NCBI RefSeq assembly: GCF_910592395.1
Contig: NC_088311.1
Coordinates: forward strand, 25,082,646-25,142,645
Reading direction: 5' to 3'
DNA length: 60,000 nucleotides
Origin: Lineus longissimus
Taxonomy: Eukaryota > Nemertea > Pilidiophora > Heteronemertea > Lineidae
Below, one piece after another: positions 1-57,125 of this stretch; positions within the stretch are counted from its first letter, which is position 1, and each line of letters opens with the position of its first letter. A model generated the notes under the pieces. The model saw nothing but the letters and a program-made list of their open reading frames with translations, ran no database searches and was not told the origin of the DNA. A program made the translations under genes and the position numbers.

Positions 1-1137
1 GGTGTCCCTGTCTGTGAAACTGTAAGGCCTGGAGCTGGTAATGCTGGCAGCTGGCCTTGAGACTCGCGGTCTGGTTCCTTCTTATCAGTGAACTTCCCGA
101 GGGCTCCTGGAATAAGGGATCAACAATTGTCAAACACACATTTTCTCACTTTTTCACTTAAAAAGAAAATATTTCGTTTATGCATTGAGAATCGTACCAA
201 CATTACCCTGATTCACAGGATCCTGGAGATGATACAAGTTGCACATATTCTTATTTTTGAAAAATCAGTAAAACCAACTACTGATTTTAGACATTGACAC
301 AAAAACATCGCCAACTTTCTCTAGCCTTCTTTCTCAGACTCCTCGAGGTGTCTCTTAAAAAACGCAGTAACAACCTTGTTATATACACCTCCACCATCTA
401 CACATTCAGTAAATTTGACAGAGAAAACCCAACCACCAGATTATTGCTGCAAGTGCTTGCAAAAACAAGGTTGTGATATCGTTAGTTGAACAGCGATTAT
501 TCCAAACCTTGCATTGTCGCTGGAATAAATACAATGGATCTGTCATGAGCATTTTGTGAGAAGGAAGATTGTGTATTACATGGACATGTGGATAGACACT
601 TCATTCGATCAACTGACCAATTTATTTACAAATTCCATTATCATATTTCAAGCTTGTTGCATTTCGAAGCAGAAGCATTCATGCTCATTCGTGATTCGTT
701 AACCTACTCATCATACGTGTCGACCAAAACGGCCATGGGCTCTGTACTGGAAGAAGACGATGTGCGTTACGCGTTCTGTCCTGTGAACTGATATTACTTT
801 ATCAAATATTTTCACACCGTTTACACTACTGTAGTGATCATTCATCATGTTATAATGTGTCACTACTTTGGAGTGCCAATTGGGTTTATCGCAACTTTGT
901 TGATGTTGAAAGACGATACCAAGCTGTCTAGTCAATCTATGGATGTAGTCTACTCAATCTACAGGTAAAGGTCTTTTGCTTTCGTGGCCTAGTCATCAGG
1001 TACGAGGAACCTCAGTTCATCTACGGTCCACCCTTCAGCTATGACTACGCATCGCTATGCGTGTTGAGAAACGTCATTTAGAAAGGACGATATGACAAAG
1101 CAAACAAACCTCTTCATGAAATAAGAAATGGACCTAC
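1..1137. other. Otoferlin intron, left edge
   Basis: This stretch lies downstream of e28 in the gene direction. I looked for the next ferlin exon and found none. The short open frames here show no recognisable family. Confidence 0.6.
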
Positions 1138-46521
<45,384 letters not shown>

Positions 46522-46830
46522 CTGAAAGACACAACGAGAGTGAGACATGAACATTTCAAAATTATTAGATGAAATACCAGAATGTTAAAGCAAAAGAGAA
46601 GATTCAGCCAAGAAGTTTCACAATACGACTCAGTCTCGTAGAAAGGAGACATCGCAATGCTAAGGGCTAAGAGTGTAGTCAATTATTTATGGGGTAAGCT
46701 TGGTCTGCTGGAGGAAAAGCAACTCATGTTACTTCCTGCAAGCAAGAAGATATTGAATCATGTCTGCGCCTTAGGCTGAGAGGATAATGGATGAAGAATC
46801 AGGCAGGGAGGCCACTGGAATAAGATGCTG

Positions 46831-47155
46831 GGTCGAAACTGCCTACAGCTATAGGTCAGGATGATACTGCTAGACAGTGGATGATGGAGGTTCGGTGGAT
46901 GAAGAAACAGCGGGTGGAAATAGTGTTCAACTGAAGAGAGAGGGTAGTCAACTAAAAATGGAGGCGGGTCAAGACTGCCTGCAGCTATGGGTCAGGATGG
47001 TACTGCTGGATGATGGATGAGGGTTGTTTGGTAGGTGAAGGAACAGCAGGCTGGTGGAAATGGCGTTCATTAGATGAGAAAGGGTAGTTAGCTAGAAACG
47101 GGGGCAGATCAACACTGCCTACAGCTAAAGGTCGGGAATGCTGATGGATGATGTT
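46831..47155. repeat. Tandem repeat, unit about 138 bp, 2.4 copies
   Basis: Copies begin at 46831, 46967 and 47107, each with CTGCCTACAGCTA or CTGCCTGCAGCTA followed by GGTCAGGATGRTACTGCT. They are diverged from one another. Confidence 0.8.
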
Positions 47156-48754
47156 CTTTTAGTAGAGACGTGGGAAGAAAGGAATGACCACTTAATTCAG
47201 CCAGAGGCAAAGGCATTATCTAATGCCTAAAGTATTTAAGTCCTCAGATCGGGTCGATAGAGCAGTGGCCCTCAGGGCAACCAGGGAGTGCAATGAACGA
47301 TGACGGATACTAGGAAAGTTGGATAACCATATTTCCAGAGGGAATGTCATTAAAATGTCTAAGCATTAGAATTGAGAACTCTACGATGCCCTGAGGAGTG
47401 AGCAGAACCGTTGAGGAAAGTGGAACGTGTTAAATCTTAGGTAATTGAGCCAGCTGACCTCAGGATAACTCAGGGAGGTAACAGGGTAATCAATAAGAAG
47501 ACTTCTGATAATTAGCCAACTCATCGACAATAACCTTGGACAAGAGATTGTGAAATGGCCACATACGCGATTCATCCTGGAGCACACCTAAGTTGAGATA
47601 AGCATGATTGGGTGATGAAGGGCTCTTCAGGACATGGTCACATTGCTGCTCAAGTGTGATCTGCAATCACACAATGTGTGTTGTTGTCATAATGGTCAGT
47701 CCCCTTGATGTTGGAGTACGACGGGGAATTCGGCTGAGCTGATTTTGATATGAATGTTAAGAGATATGCAATGCAATGCACATGGTCGTATCGTTTTATT
47801 GTGCCCATATGGATATTTCGCTTTTTGTCATTGTAATATTGTCATTAATCCTCTGGACCAGATCGTGATAAGGCAATAATCAGCTGCTGCGGTACCGAAA
47901 GGCATATAAACTGAGATGTAACTGTAAGGGTTTGCTAGGGCAGTCCCTGATATTACTTTCTAATAGTTTTCTGGTGATCACAAACAAAGCTGCCAAAAGC
48001 TTACCATCCGTAAGGGCAAGGTACAGTGGCCAATGTTCTTAGGAAATGATACTGTGCGAAGGTGCTCAGTCCACCTGATTTTGAGAGACGGTTGCAAAGG
48101 GTGATATGTTTTGCAGAAAAAATGGAATATCAAATCATGACATTTCCCGTCATGGCACGGATGATCTTTTCCTTAGCGATGGTTCTTCAATCCTTTGCGC
48201 GCAATCATGGAAGCAATTTAATCTAGTAAGTTACATGATAAACGCTATGGCCATTAGTTGGATAAGTAATCTCAGACCCTTTAGTGAATGGCATGCTCTC
48301 CAAGTGAAGTGCCTGATGTGCCCTAAAAGACAAGTCAGACGTTGATTTTCTTAAAGGCATGCTTCTCCTTTGAGTGACAAGAAATTGGTATGAGATGTGT
48401 TTGGTTGCTTCTAACAATAACAAAAAGAACCCCAACAAACCAATGTAGTCTCGATCACTTAAGGATAAACTCAAGACGAAAGAATTGCTGTCATGGTTTG
48501 ACAAATGTTATTCCAATTGCAAATAGTTGTTCTACAGTTATGAGAAAGTCTGTAGACCGAGTAAGGCCAATACCTCATATCATGTCGAACACCAAATTAA
48601 TCTACTTTATAACATCTGTAGCCAGTATCCCATGCATAATATCAATAGAAGGATTGACTTAAGTGTTTAATCAAGAAATTGCCTCATGGTCCCAGCACTC
48701 CATGTGAGCACTGGCCGCTCTCTCTTGGGAGCAGTGGTCTGATGCCTTTTTTTG

Positions 48755-48960
48755 CTCGGTATGCTCGTCACTTTACTACAGAAGTCGGGCACTTTAAGGT
48801 TGGTGCTGTCTAGAAGTTTCATATCGTCTGCATCTTATCTTTTCCTTATCAGCCATTGCTTGTTGTGCTGGTCACTACCGTAGAAGTCAGCTACTCTAAG
48901 GTTGGTGCTGTCTCAAAGTTTCAGAACTACTGCGTCTTATCCTTTCCTAACCAGCCGCTA
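48755..48960. repeat. Direct duplication, period about 102 bp
   Basis: Two adjacent copies share AAGGTTGGTGCTGTCT (48796 and 48898) with flanking AGAAGTC, TCTTATC and CAGCC. Confidence 0.8.
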
Positions 48961-49854
48961 ATTCTCCTTTGCCTATACCTCGGAGAGGAACCCAGACTTT
49001 GCTTCACAAAAATTGGCTCTGGAGTTAAAACTACATGACCGAATCGGGATATCTTGATCTCATGTTTTTTTAGAAAGATTCTCCATCCACTGGTTTCTGT
49101 GGCTTTCGGTCTCTGGATGGTGGAAGTATGGTTCTCCATACTTCTTAATCTCAGCCATCCTGTACAGGTTCGTCACATACGTCAGTGTCACTTGGTTCCT
49201 CGGAATCTGCTGTGGTTGGCTGCCAGAATCGGATAACCAGCGCTGCGACGAGGTCAAACTGTTACTTCATGACATTTTTATATCATCAACTAGCTATTGA
49301 CATTGTGTTGCAAACTCGAATGAGTTGAAGTAATGTCAAAACCTTGACCATCACCGATGACGTAGTTTGTGTCAAACTTTATCAGATCACAAACTGTTCT
49401 GAATAGGTTAATCGTATCACAACACATTTGCAGAAACTACGCCGTCACATTTTTATTGGTGATTAATGGATGAACCAGACAACTGAAACAACAATGTCAC
49501 AATAGAAATTGATAATCCCTAGCAACGACCGGATACCAACAACTCTCACGTTTTATTAATTGCAATATGCAACCTCAATTCAGCAACCAGGAGTCGTCGC
49601 ATGTACATATTTATACAGCGATTGTACATACATAACCCCTGGGATGAGGACGAAATCAATACGGGATGTTGGTTGAAAAAATGCGGCACTCAGTGAGAGG
49701 TATTGGCGCGGTGTGACGTAGGCATATTGATTTGTAATCATGGGGTAACCACATGCTTTCAGCAATGAAACTTTGTTAGCCACCGGAAAACACGCAAGGG
49801 AGTTATGGATAACGAAGCCAGTTAAGCTTAGAGTTAAGATTAAATTGCTTTTTC

Positions 49855-50262
49855 TCAGGAAACTATGCAAAAGCAAGGTTTATCACTAAATGTCCACCCA
49901 CACCCCTCATCATTCCCTCCAACAGGGGCAGTGCCATGGGCCTTCAGGGTCGATGAACCATCAAGACCAAGGACATATCGTCCCCAAGGATGTAATTTAC
50001 ACTTGTCACCACACTTCTGGTTGGCTGGACATCGAATAGACAAATCCATTACCAGGCCGGCCTGTATAAGGAGATAAACTGTTCTGACCCAATAGGAAAT
50101 TTTCTCTCTGTTTCACTTGGAATTGATATACCTTTATTCATCACAGCCGCCGTGGTTCATACATCCACTTCACATAACATCGGAAAGCCCCAAAAGGAAG
50201 AAATCTGTCATTGGCATAAGGTTTCTGGTTGGCAAGACATTGAATTGACAAGGCATCTCTTG
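49855..50262 (-). other. Duplicated Cys-rich coding-like fragment (unidentified)
   Basis: The minus-strand frame 49855-50049 encodes a Cys-rich peptide starting MDLSIRCPANQKCGDKCK. A diverged second copy at 50262-50150 encodes DALSIQCLANQKPYAND and ends at a stop. The shared LSI(R/Q)C(P/L)ANQK phrase suggests a repeated decayed coding unit or mobile-element fragment. No family was recognised. Confidence 0.3.
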
Positions 50263-50280
50263 AGAAGATGTGGTATTCAC

Positions 50281-50965
50281 ACACAATGATTGTCAATGTT
50301 GCCTTTAGTTCACCACACCCTTCGAAACACAGAGCTTATCACCTCTACCAAGGATGAAGAAGGCAATGATGGTCAATGTTGTCTTTAGTTCACCGTCCTC
50401 TTCCAAGAATGAAGGAAGCAATGATTTTTGATGTCGCCTTCACTCTACCAAGGATGAATGAAGCATTCATTGTTGATGTCGCCTTCAGTTCACCTCACTC
50501 TACCAAGGATGAATGAAGCATTCATTGTTGATGTCGCCTTCAGTACACCGCACTCTACCAAGGATGAAGGAAGCATTCATTGTCGATGTCGCCTTCAGTT
50601 CACCGCACTCTACCAAGGATGAATGAAGCATTCATTGTTGATGTCGCCTTCAGTTCACCGCACTCTACCAAGGATGAAGGAAGAATTCATTGTTGATGTC
50701 GTCTTCAGTTCACCGCACTCTACCAAGGATGAGGGAAGCATTCACTGTTGATATCGCCTTCAGTTCACCGCACTCTACCAAGGATGAAGGAAGAATTCAT
50801 TGTCGATGTCGCCTTCAGTTCACCGCACTCTACCAAGGATGAAGGAAGCATTCATTGTCGATGTCGCCTTCAGTTCACCGCACTCTACCAAGGATGAAGG
50901 AAGCATTCATTGTTGATGTCGTCTTCAGTTCACCGCACTCTATCAAGGATGAAGGAAGCAATGAT
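50281..50965. repeat. 55-bp minisatellite, about 10 regular copies
   Basis: Regular units start at 50441 and then every 55 bp to 50936, each beginning CACTCTACCAAGGATGAA. Looser copies extend left to about 50281. The unit holds a dyad, AATGA then TCATT. Since 55 is not a multiple of three it is not coding. Confidence 0.95.
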
Positions 50966-53871
50966 TGCCAAGCAGCTTGGTGTGACCTGAGGAAACAGAC
51001 ATGCTTCCAACGGCAGACGGCAGAGACTCATGACAGAAACCATTGCAAAACAAGGCTGGTCTTCGCTTGAATCTTTGCCAACTCTTTTCCCCTGCCCATT
51101 GCAAATGGAAAAAATGTGACCAACATGCCCAGTTCTAAGCAGATTACAACGTAGTACCTTGTTGTACGATTGATTTCACCTCACGAGTGACTGGGCTCTG
51201 TTCCCTTGTGGCATGAAATTGATCAGATATCACTGATGTGAAAACGACACAGCAAATCGTCGATCGTCAAAGAAGATCTCGGTTTATCGTATCGTGGAGC
51301 AGACAAGAAATGTGTTGTAGTGTTGAGTGGTTCAGATTTTGGTCTAGTGTTGTTATTGATTCAAAATGAGCAGATGATCACAAGAATTCCAAGGCGCAGT
51401 TAAGATTGGACTGAAGTTAGTTGTGTAGATTGTGAGCTTTCTTTGTTGTAGCAATTGAATATTTGTATCATCTTGAGTTTGACAAGATGGCATGCTCTCC
51501 TCACAATGATGACACAACGCAAACACAAAACCCTCCAACATTTTCACTCTTATGTATTAACCATTATATTTCAAAAGGAAATGCTGAATTTAGCCTCCAG
51601 CAAAAATGAGCAAATTCATGAACTTTTGGCTCCTGGAACACTGTCAACTTCAACAATAGGCAGAATTTATCAATGTCCACAACAGGGTCAAAAAAACGTA
51701 AAGCCCAACATCACTGATCACCCTCCTGCGACTGAAACTCAATATCTTGATTGATTCTCATGCCTTGCTTGTGCAAATTTGCCTTCTATCAAATTTAGCT
51801 AAGCACCGATTCCATTGCAGTTTGTTACCCAGACTCCGGTTCAATCAGTTGATTGGCAACAGTAACACGTTAAGAATATAAAAAAATCTCTTTGGCCGTA
51901 AAGAACGGCATTAAAAGCTAGGAAGAGTCGTGGTCTAAGAATGCATCATCCCACCACCAAAGAAAGCCTTTCTCCCACATCATTTCCTTCTAATCTGTGT
52001 TGGTAACATTCCAGTTTGGTTTAGGAGTGAACATTATTTTACTATTTCAAAACAAATTTATGAACGAAATTTTTTCAATAACCAAATTTCAACATACGAA
52101 AAATGAAGAACCTTGACTAATGAAACGCAATAGCTTTGACACCTCATCATTATTTGCCAGATAAACTTGATTATAATCAGCATAATTGACATTTATTTCA
52201 CAAATTGGCAGCGAACGAATGATCGTTACTGACAGCAGTGAAAATTCCACAGATATCTCGTATCATAATTGAATCTCGAAAAATCAATTTCCATGCATTT
52301 TTGGCAGTCCTGAGCACTGCTGGCTGAAACCTGGTGTCGTGAAGACAGGATCCCCTTCTATTCAGAATTTTCTCTTCGTCGCTATTGGATATCACTGTTC
52401 CTATAGCAGTGCGATAGGCCCAGCAACTTTGTATTCGGCTGATTGTTTGTAACATGGAAGTGGAAGACTTATGGACAACAAAGTGAAACATATTACAAGA
52501 ACTCTGGCATTTAAGAGAAAAAGTAATCACCGGCAAATAAAAAAATCCTTTTTGCACCAGATTATGATACGATTTTGCATAAGCTTGTTAAAGTCATCAA
52601 CATCTCAAGCCAATTATCGGCAGAGATACGCATCATATTCCAATTCCCGGTGTGGTTCATTCGGCTTTCAATTTGTCAAACAATATGATAAGGAAATGGA
52701 GAAATTATGGCGCAATTCCCCGCGGAAGGAATACAATTGGTAAAGGAAGCATTGCAGACGATCTCGGATGATATTGCATTGCCTGGCACGCATCGTCTAA
52801 CAGTAACCACGTGGAGTCTGTGGAGTTATGCCAACATTAATGTGTGCTCAGATGATGGATGGAAAACAAAGAAAAAATATTTTTGCTTAGCAGACCATAA
52901 GCATTGGGTAGAATTCATGGCTGGAACTTTTACGTACTGTTACTTTTACGGTTAGCTGGTTTCACTGTCAAAGTGACCAATGCAATTTTCATCCAAACTA
53001 TGTTCTATAAATGAGTTCGGGGATTCTACGCTGCTCAGTACAATGTAACATCGTGTTACCTTTTATTCATGCCCAAAGACAATCGTTAACCGCATCCATA
53101 AGCTTTTTAAAGAATTCTCACCAGCCCTAAAAATTGTCTTAAGAACAATAAAGAAAACCGATAATTTCATATAAAAGTGTTACCATGTCGTATTTGCACC
53201 AAAGAAGAATGCTCATACGGCATCGCTGGGTCAGGAAAAACATCTCACACTCTTCCTAGTCATAGATGTAATCATCACCCTTGTTCCTAATCATCAGGTG
53301 CTTAATGATCTGTTATACTGCAAATTACCCAATTTATCTCCCATGTTTCATTTATGCCGAGACGAAAATAGACAATCGTATGCATTTTTCATTAGACCGA
53401 TGATTGCTAGGACTGGAAAGAAAAGGTCTAAACTTCCATTGAAGGATAGAGAACAGGCAGAACAGAAATGATTAGTGTGAATAAAAGGGACAAGTTGGCA
53501 CACGTAACACAGCATCACAACACCAAAGCAGTCAACCTGCCAAACTGGCGGACTCGGATAGAATTCCATGCACATCTTCTTGTCAAAATCCCTAACTGAT
53601 ACTGATTGAAATGAACCCTATGATGAACGTGATGCAAAGAAAAGAAAAGTCCCAGACCAGTGGGCGTAGCTGAGGATGTTCGTTCAAGCGAACGGAGGCG
53701 TAATTTCATGTTTCTCTGCGTGAATGGCAAGCAGTCGATGATGGAGCTGATTGCATCTTGCCCATGAAACTTTAGCCATACAAGACGGCAGCGTGTGTGG
53801 GACGTGATCAGTTAGTGGATCACTTGCAAATGGTATAAGTTGTATTTGCCCTCTCACCAAGTGGCGGTAAT

Positions 53872-53987
53872 ACCAGTTGGGGGCTATTCCGACTTCTTAA
53901 CGCTCCTCTAACTTTTTCCTGATTTATCCGACATTTTATGTCAAAGAAACCGACGTTAAGAAGTCGGGAAAATCCTTCTACTTGTGT
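53872..53987. mobile_element. Foldback MITE, copy 4 (minimal)
   Basis: About 116 bp. The left arm has TTCCGACTTCTTAACG and TTTTTCCTGATTTATCCGAC; the right arm retains only CGTTAAGAAGTCGG and the terminal CTTCTACTTGTG. Most of the palindrome is deleted. Confidence 0.75.
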
Positions 53988-55457
53988 ATGTACTAGTTGA
54001 TCACTCGCAAAAGGCAATGTATCAATCATTGACCTCTCACAAAGCGGGACCAGTTGAGATCAGTCAGAGCCAGATGTGTAATGTGGGCATGAAGGGGTTA
54101 ACGCAAATATCATCAGCCCCCTCAAGTGGGATACCCAAGGACCATTGACAGTAGCAATAAACCCTCGATGACGTGAGAGAAGGATATGCGTGAAATCACT
54201 CGAAATTCCAACACGGTGTTACCACGGATACCTGCTAATCGCAAGATTTCTCGAGATAGGCATGATTTGGTTTCATGTTTTGTTGAGATATGAGGGTTTG
54301 AATCTGATGCAGAGAAGCCTTAGAATTGGAAAAAGCAGCTTATCAGAGATGGTGGATTGTGTACAGGGTGATGCAGAAAACGGCTTTCAAGAAACTGACC
54401 TGACTCCAAGATGGAAAAAGTCGTTAATTGTCATCAAGGTTAATCTGAGATCCAGCACAGGATCCATGATAACATTACTCGCCATGCAATCATTCCATTG
54501 TCACGAAAAAATATCTTGGAAGATAAAGCTACGGTCTGCTGTAATTTCATGTCACATGCTAAAGATGACGATTGCGTCGCGATAGAAAATCTAATTCAAT
54601 TTCGACAAGGAATGTCATCAAATTTTAATCTTTTCTTTGATGCTGTTTCTTGTTGAGGACTTGAAGGAGTCTTTGACATCTACAGCGCGAGCAGACGTCA
54701 TCAAGATTTGCCATGGTAACCATGCATAATTGAAAAGGGATGTGTAAGGGGAATTAAAATTAACTGAATGTTATTTGCACTTTTTCAGGATGGGACACTG
54801 CTGGGATCTTTTTTCAAGGTGAACGTTAAACACGAAAAGCAAAATTTCAATCAGAAAAGTGAGTCAAGCAGATATGCTGCGGCTGCTTCTATTCAACCAG
54901 GAGTTCACTGGGCCTGTTTTGATCGCCATTCGCATCAAATATCAACAATGGTGTGTCATGGCAAAGCTCAAAACAAGGTAACACCCATGCTCAACAACAG
55001 AGTTTTTGTCTCAACTTATGTGCCGTGACATTGAAATGATATTTCGCGGCAGTTTCCATATCTCGATGTGTCCATTGGGCCCAATCTGATCACCAATCAC
55101 ATCAACAAACTGTCAGACGAATGATTCATGTTCTGACAACTTGAACCTAGTATTACCAAATAGAATGATCCACATAATATATCATATGTGTATGATGATA
55201 CTATCACATCCAGCATTATCCAAATGTCCGTCTAGGGAAGTCAGGATTTATTCAAAGAAAACCATCATCAATAACTGTCAGTGATGATATTTCAAACCAG
55301 ACATTGACCTTATATGTATTTCGTTGTTTCAGTTTGCAGATTGCATAAAGAATTGCCGGACGATTCTAACGGCCCCGCCCATTAAAACTACACCATCATC
55401 TTGTCTTTGCTTCGTGAATAAGAACTGCACCTTGATCATTGACTTACATCATAACAG

Positions 55458-55583
55458 GTTGGATGTCTGATAGGAAAGATGGTTCTCGATGCTCCAAGAC
55501 AAGATTTTGAAGTAGATGACTATCTCTACCAGCAGACACACGTCAAGTATGCTGGACTCAAGGGAGGCCTACTGGTGGAGTGA
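55458..55583 (+). CDS. Possible terminal exon of an unidentified plus-strand gene
   Basis: After an ATAACAG acceptor there is an open frame of 41 codons and a TGA. It encodes VGCLIGKMVLDAPRQDFE, VDDYLYQQTHVKYAGL and KGGLLVE. The amino-acid mix and acceptor look gene-like, but I recognise no family and found no convincing upstream exon, so chance is a real possibility. Confidence 0.25.
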   Translation, partial: VGCLIGKMVLDAPRQDFEVDDYLYQQTHVKYAGLKGGLLVE

Positions 55584-55807
55584 GGAGAAGCCACCTCCTC
55601 TCCTCACCAAATCCTCGAAAAGTAACGTAAAATAACGTTGAAAACGTAAAAAAGTCGTCATCAACGACGAACTTCTGGAAATTGTATTCGTTCCCATACC
55701 ACAGCAGCATCGATGTATCCTCTGCTGCTAACATGCAACATGGCATACTCAAACATTTTACCCAGTTAAAGAACGAGAAAAGTTAATTGCAATTAAGACT
55801 ATCCATC

Positions 55808-56071
55808 AGGAGCGCGTCGGGCGAGATCAGCATGCTCAGACATGTCAGGACAACGAATGACGTCGGCAGCCATTAGGAACACGTCGGGCGAGATCAGCCT
55901 GCTCAGACATGTCAGGACAACGAATGACGTCGGCAGCCATTAGGAGCACGTCGGGCGAGATCAGCCTGCTCAGACATGTCAGGACAACGAATGACGTCGG
56001 CAGCCATTAGGAGCACGTCGGGCGAGATCAGCATGCTCAGACATGTCAGGACAACGAATGACGTCGGCAGG
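55808..56071. repeat. 67-bp tandem repeat, 4 copies
   Basis: Units contain GCGAGATCAGCMTGCTCAG at 55821, 55888, 55955 and 56022 and are almost identical. They are GC-richer than the surroundings. The period is not a multiple of three. Confidence 0.95.
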
Positions 56072-56789
56072 ACGACCGTGCTGAGAATCAAAAACACGTA
56101 TTAGGCTCGGTGAAAAAGTAATGTTATGTCTATAAACAGCCAGGATTTGATCATAAAAGTGATTTTTTTGCTGATAAAGGCAAATGTAGTAGACTGGCAT
56201 GACTCGGGTTATTTGGTCAGTAAATTGTCATTTGGACGAATAACCTAGTGGCACCAGATATACGAGACCATCATGGTTCATGGAGAGGTTGACTGGGGAG
56301 ATGAAACAAGAACACTTCTGATGGGTGAGAGGCAACGGGAATCAACCCAAATAAAGACAGGAGCCATCACAAGAACCGGACTTTGAGGACTACTGAAGAT
56401 ACTTGGTGGAAGATGACCAGTGTGGTTACCCTCCAGAGCTGTTATTCGTCCAACATTCCACCAAGACCAAGGTATGACACACGCACAGCCAGCATGTCAC
56501 GAAAGATTATGAATGTGCAAATGATACTACATGTACTTAGTCTATTAGGCAGTTGAGGACTGTCACATCCAAACATCTCCTAATCAGTGATGAGTACATG
56601 CTTCATTAACGAATCGCCAAAGGGAAATTGTCATGTGATTTTGAATTAAGGATCCAGTACAAGTGCTACAACATGCCCTAATGCTGTGAATGGGTTGCTG
56701 GCAAAACCAAGATCACCAAACTCAAGTGCATAGATCATTGGCACTGGAATCTTGACTGAACAGAATACACGGCTGACACCATGCATGGA

Positions 56790-57125
56790 CACAATTTTTG
56801 GCCAAATAGTGGCCACGGTCAATGAAAAACTTTGATAAGATGTTTCGATGTCGAACACACACTTTATCACTTTCACTGTCAGTGTCACTGTCATTGGAAG
56901 ATCTGATTAATACCAGCGGACATATCTCACCAAGTTAAACTGACATCACCCACTCACACAATTTCTGACCAAATAGTGACCGAGGACGGCGATAAATGGA
57001 TGACATGTTTTGATAGGTCAAACACACATGTATCGTTTTCATCGACAATGTCACTATAATCAGACAATTCTGATTAGCACCAACTCTGTCCCCACAAGGG
57101 ACATATCGTACCAAGCAAACTGACA
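56790..57125. repeat. Diverged direct duplication, about 170 bp
   Basis: Two blocks share CCAAATAGTG(G/A)CC, GATGT or GACATGTTT, GTC(G)AACACACA and GGACATATC(T/G)(C/T)ACCAAG in the same order. Confidence 0.7.

Larger units (their letters stand above)
46522..49854. other. Upstream of e1: repeats, no gene recognised
   Basis: This is probably the first otoferlin intron. It holds a tandem repeat of about 138 bp (46831-47155) and a 102-bp direct duplication (48755-48960). I searched for an exon encoding the start Met and first C2A strand and did not find one. Confidence 0.5.
50966..55799. other. No recognised gene; one foldback copy and weak exon candidates
   Basis: Open frames at 52198-52557 (minus), 52471-52743, 52707-52955 and 54190-54585 (plus) show no familiar motifs. 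A foldback fragment lies at 53872-53987. Weak plus-strand exon candidates are near 55334-55583. Confidence 0.5.

Noticed and set aside
54190-54585. 131-codon plus-strand frame
   Set aside because: No motif or splice context; length is possible by chance in 60 kb.
54780-55028. Possible exon or small protein starting DGTLLGSFFK after a TTTTTCAG
   Set aside because: The similarity to ferlin-type GTLxGSF phrases is on the plus strand and very short; no conserved continuation.
55912-56200. Minus-strand frames with repeated DMSE and ADLARRAPNGCRRH phrases
   Set aside because: They arise from the 67-bp tandem repeat in shifting frames.
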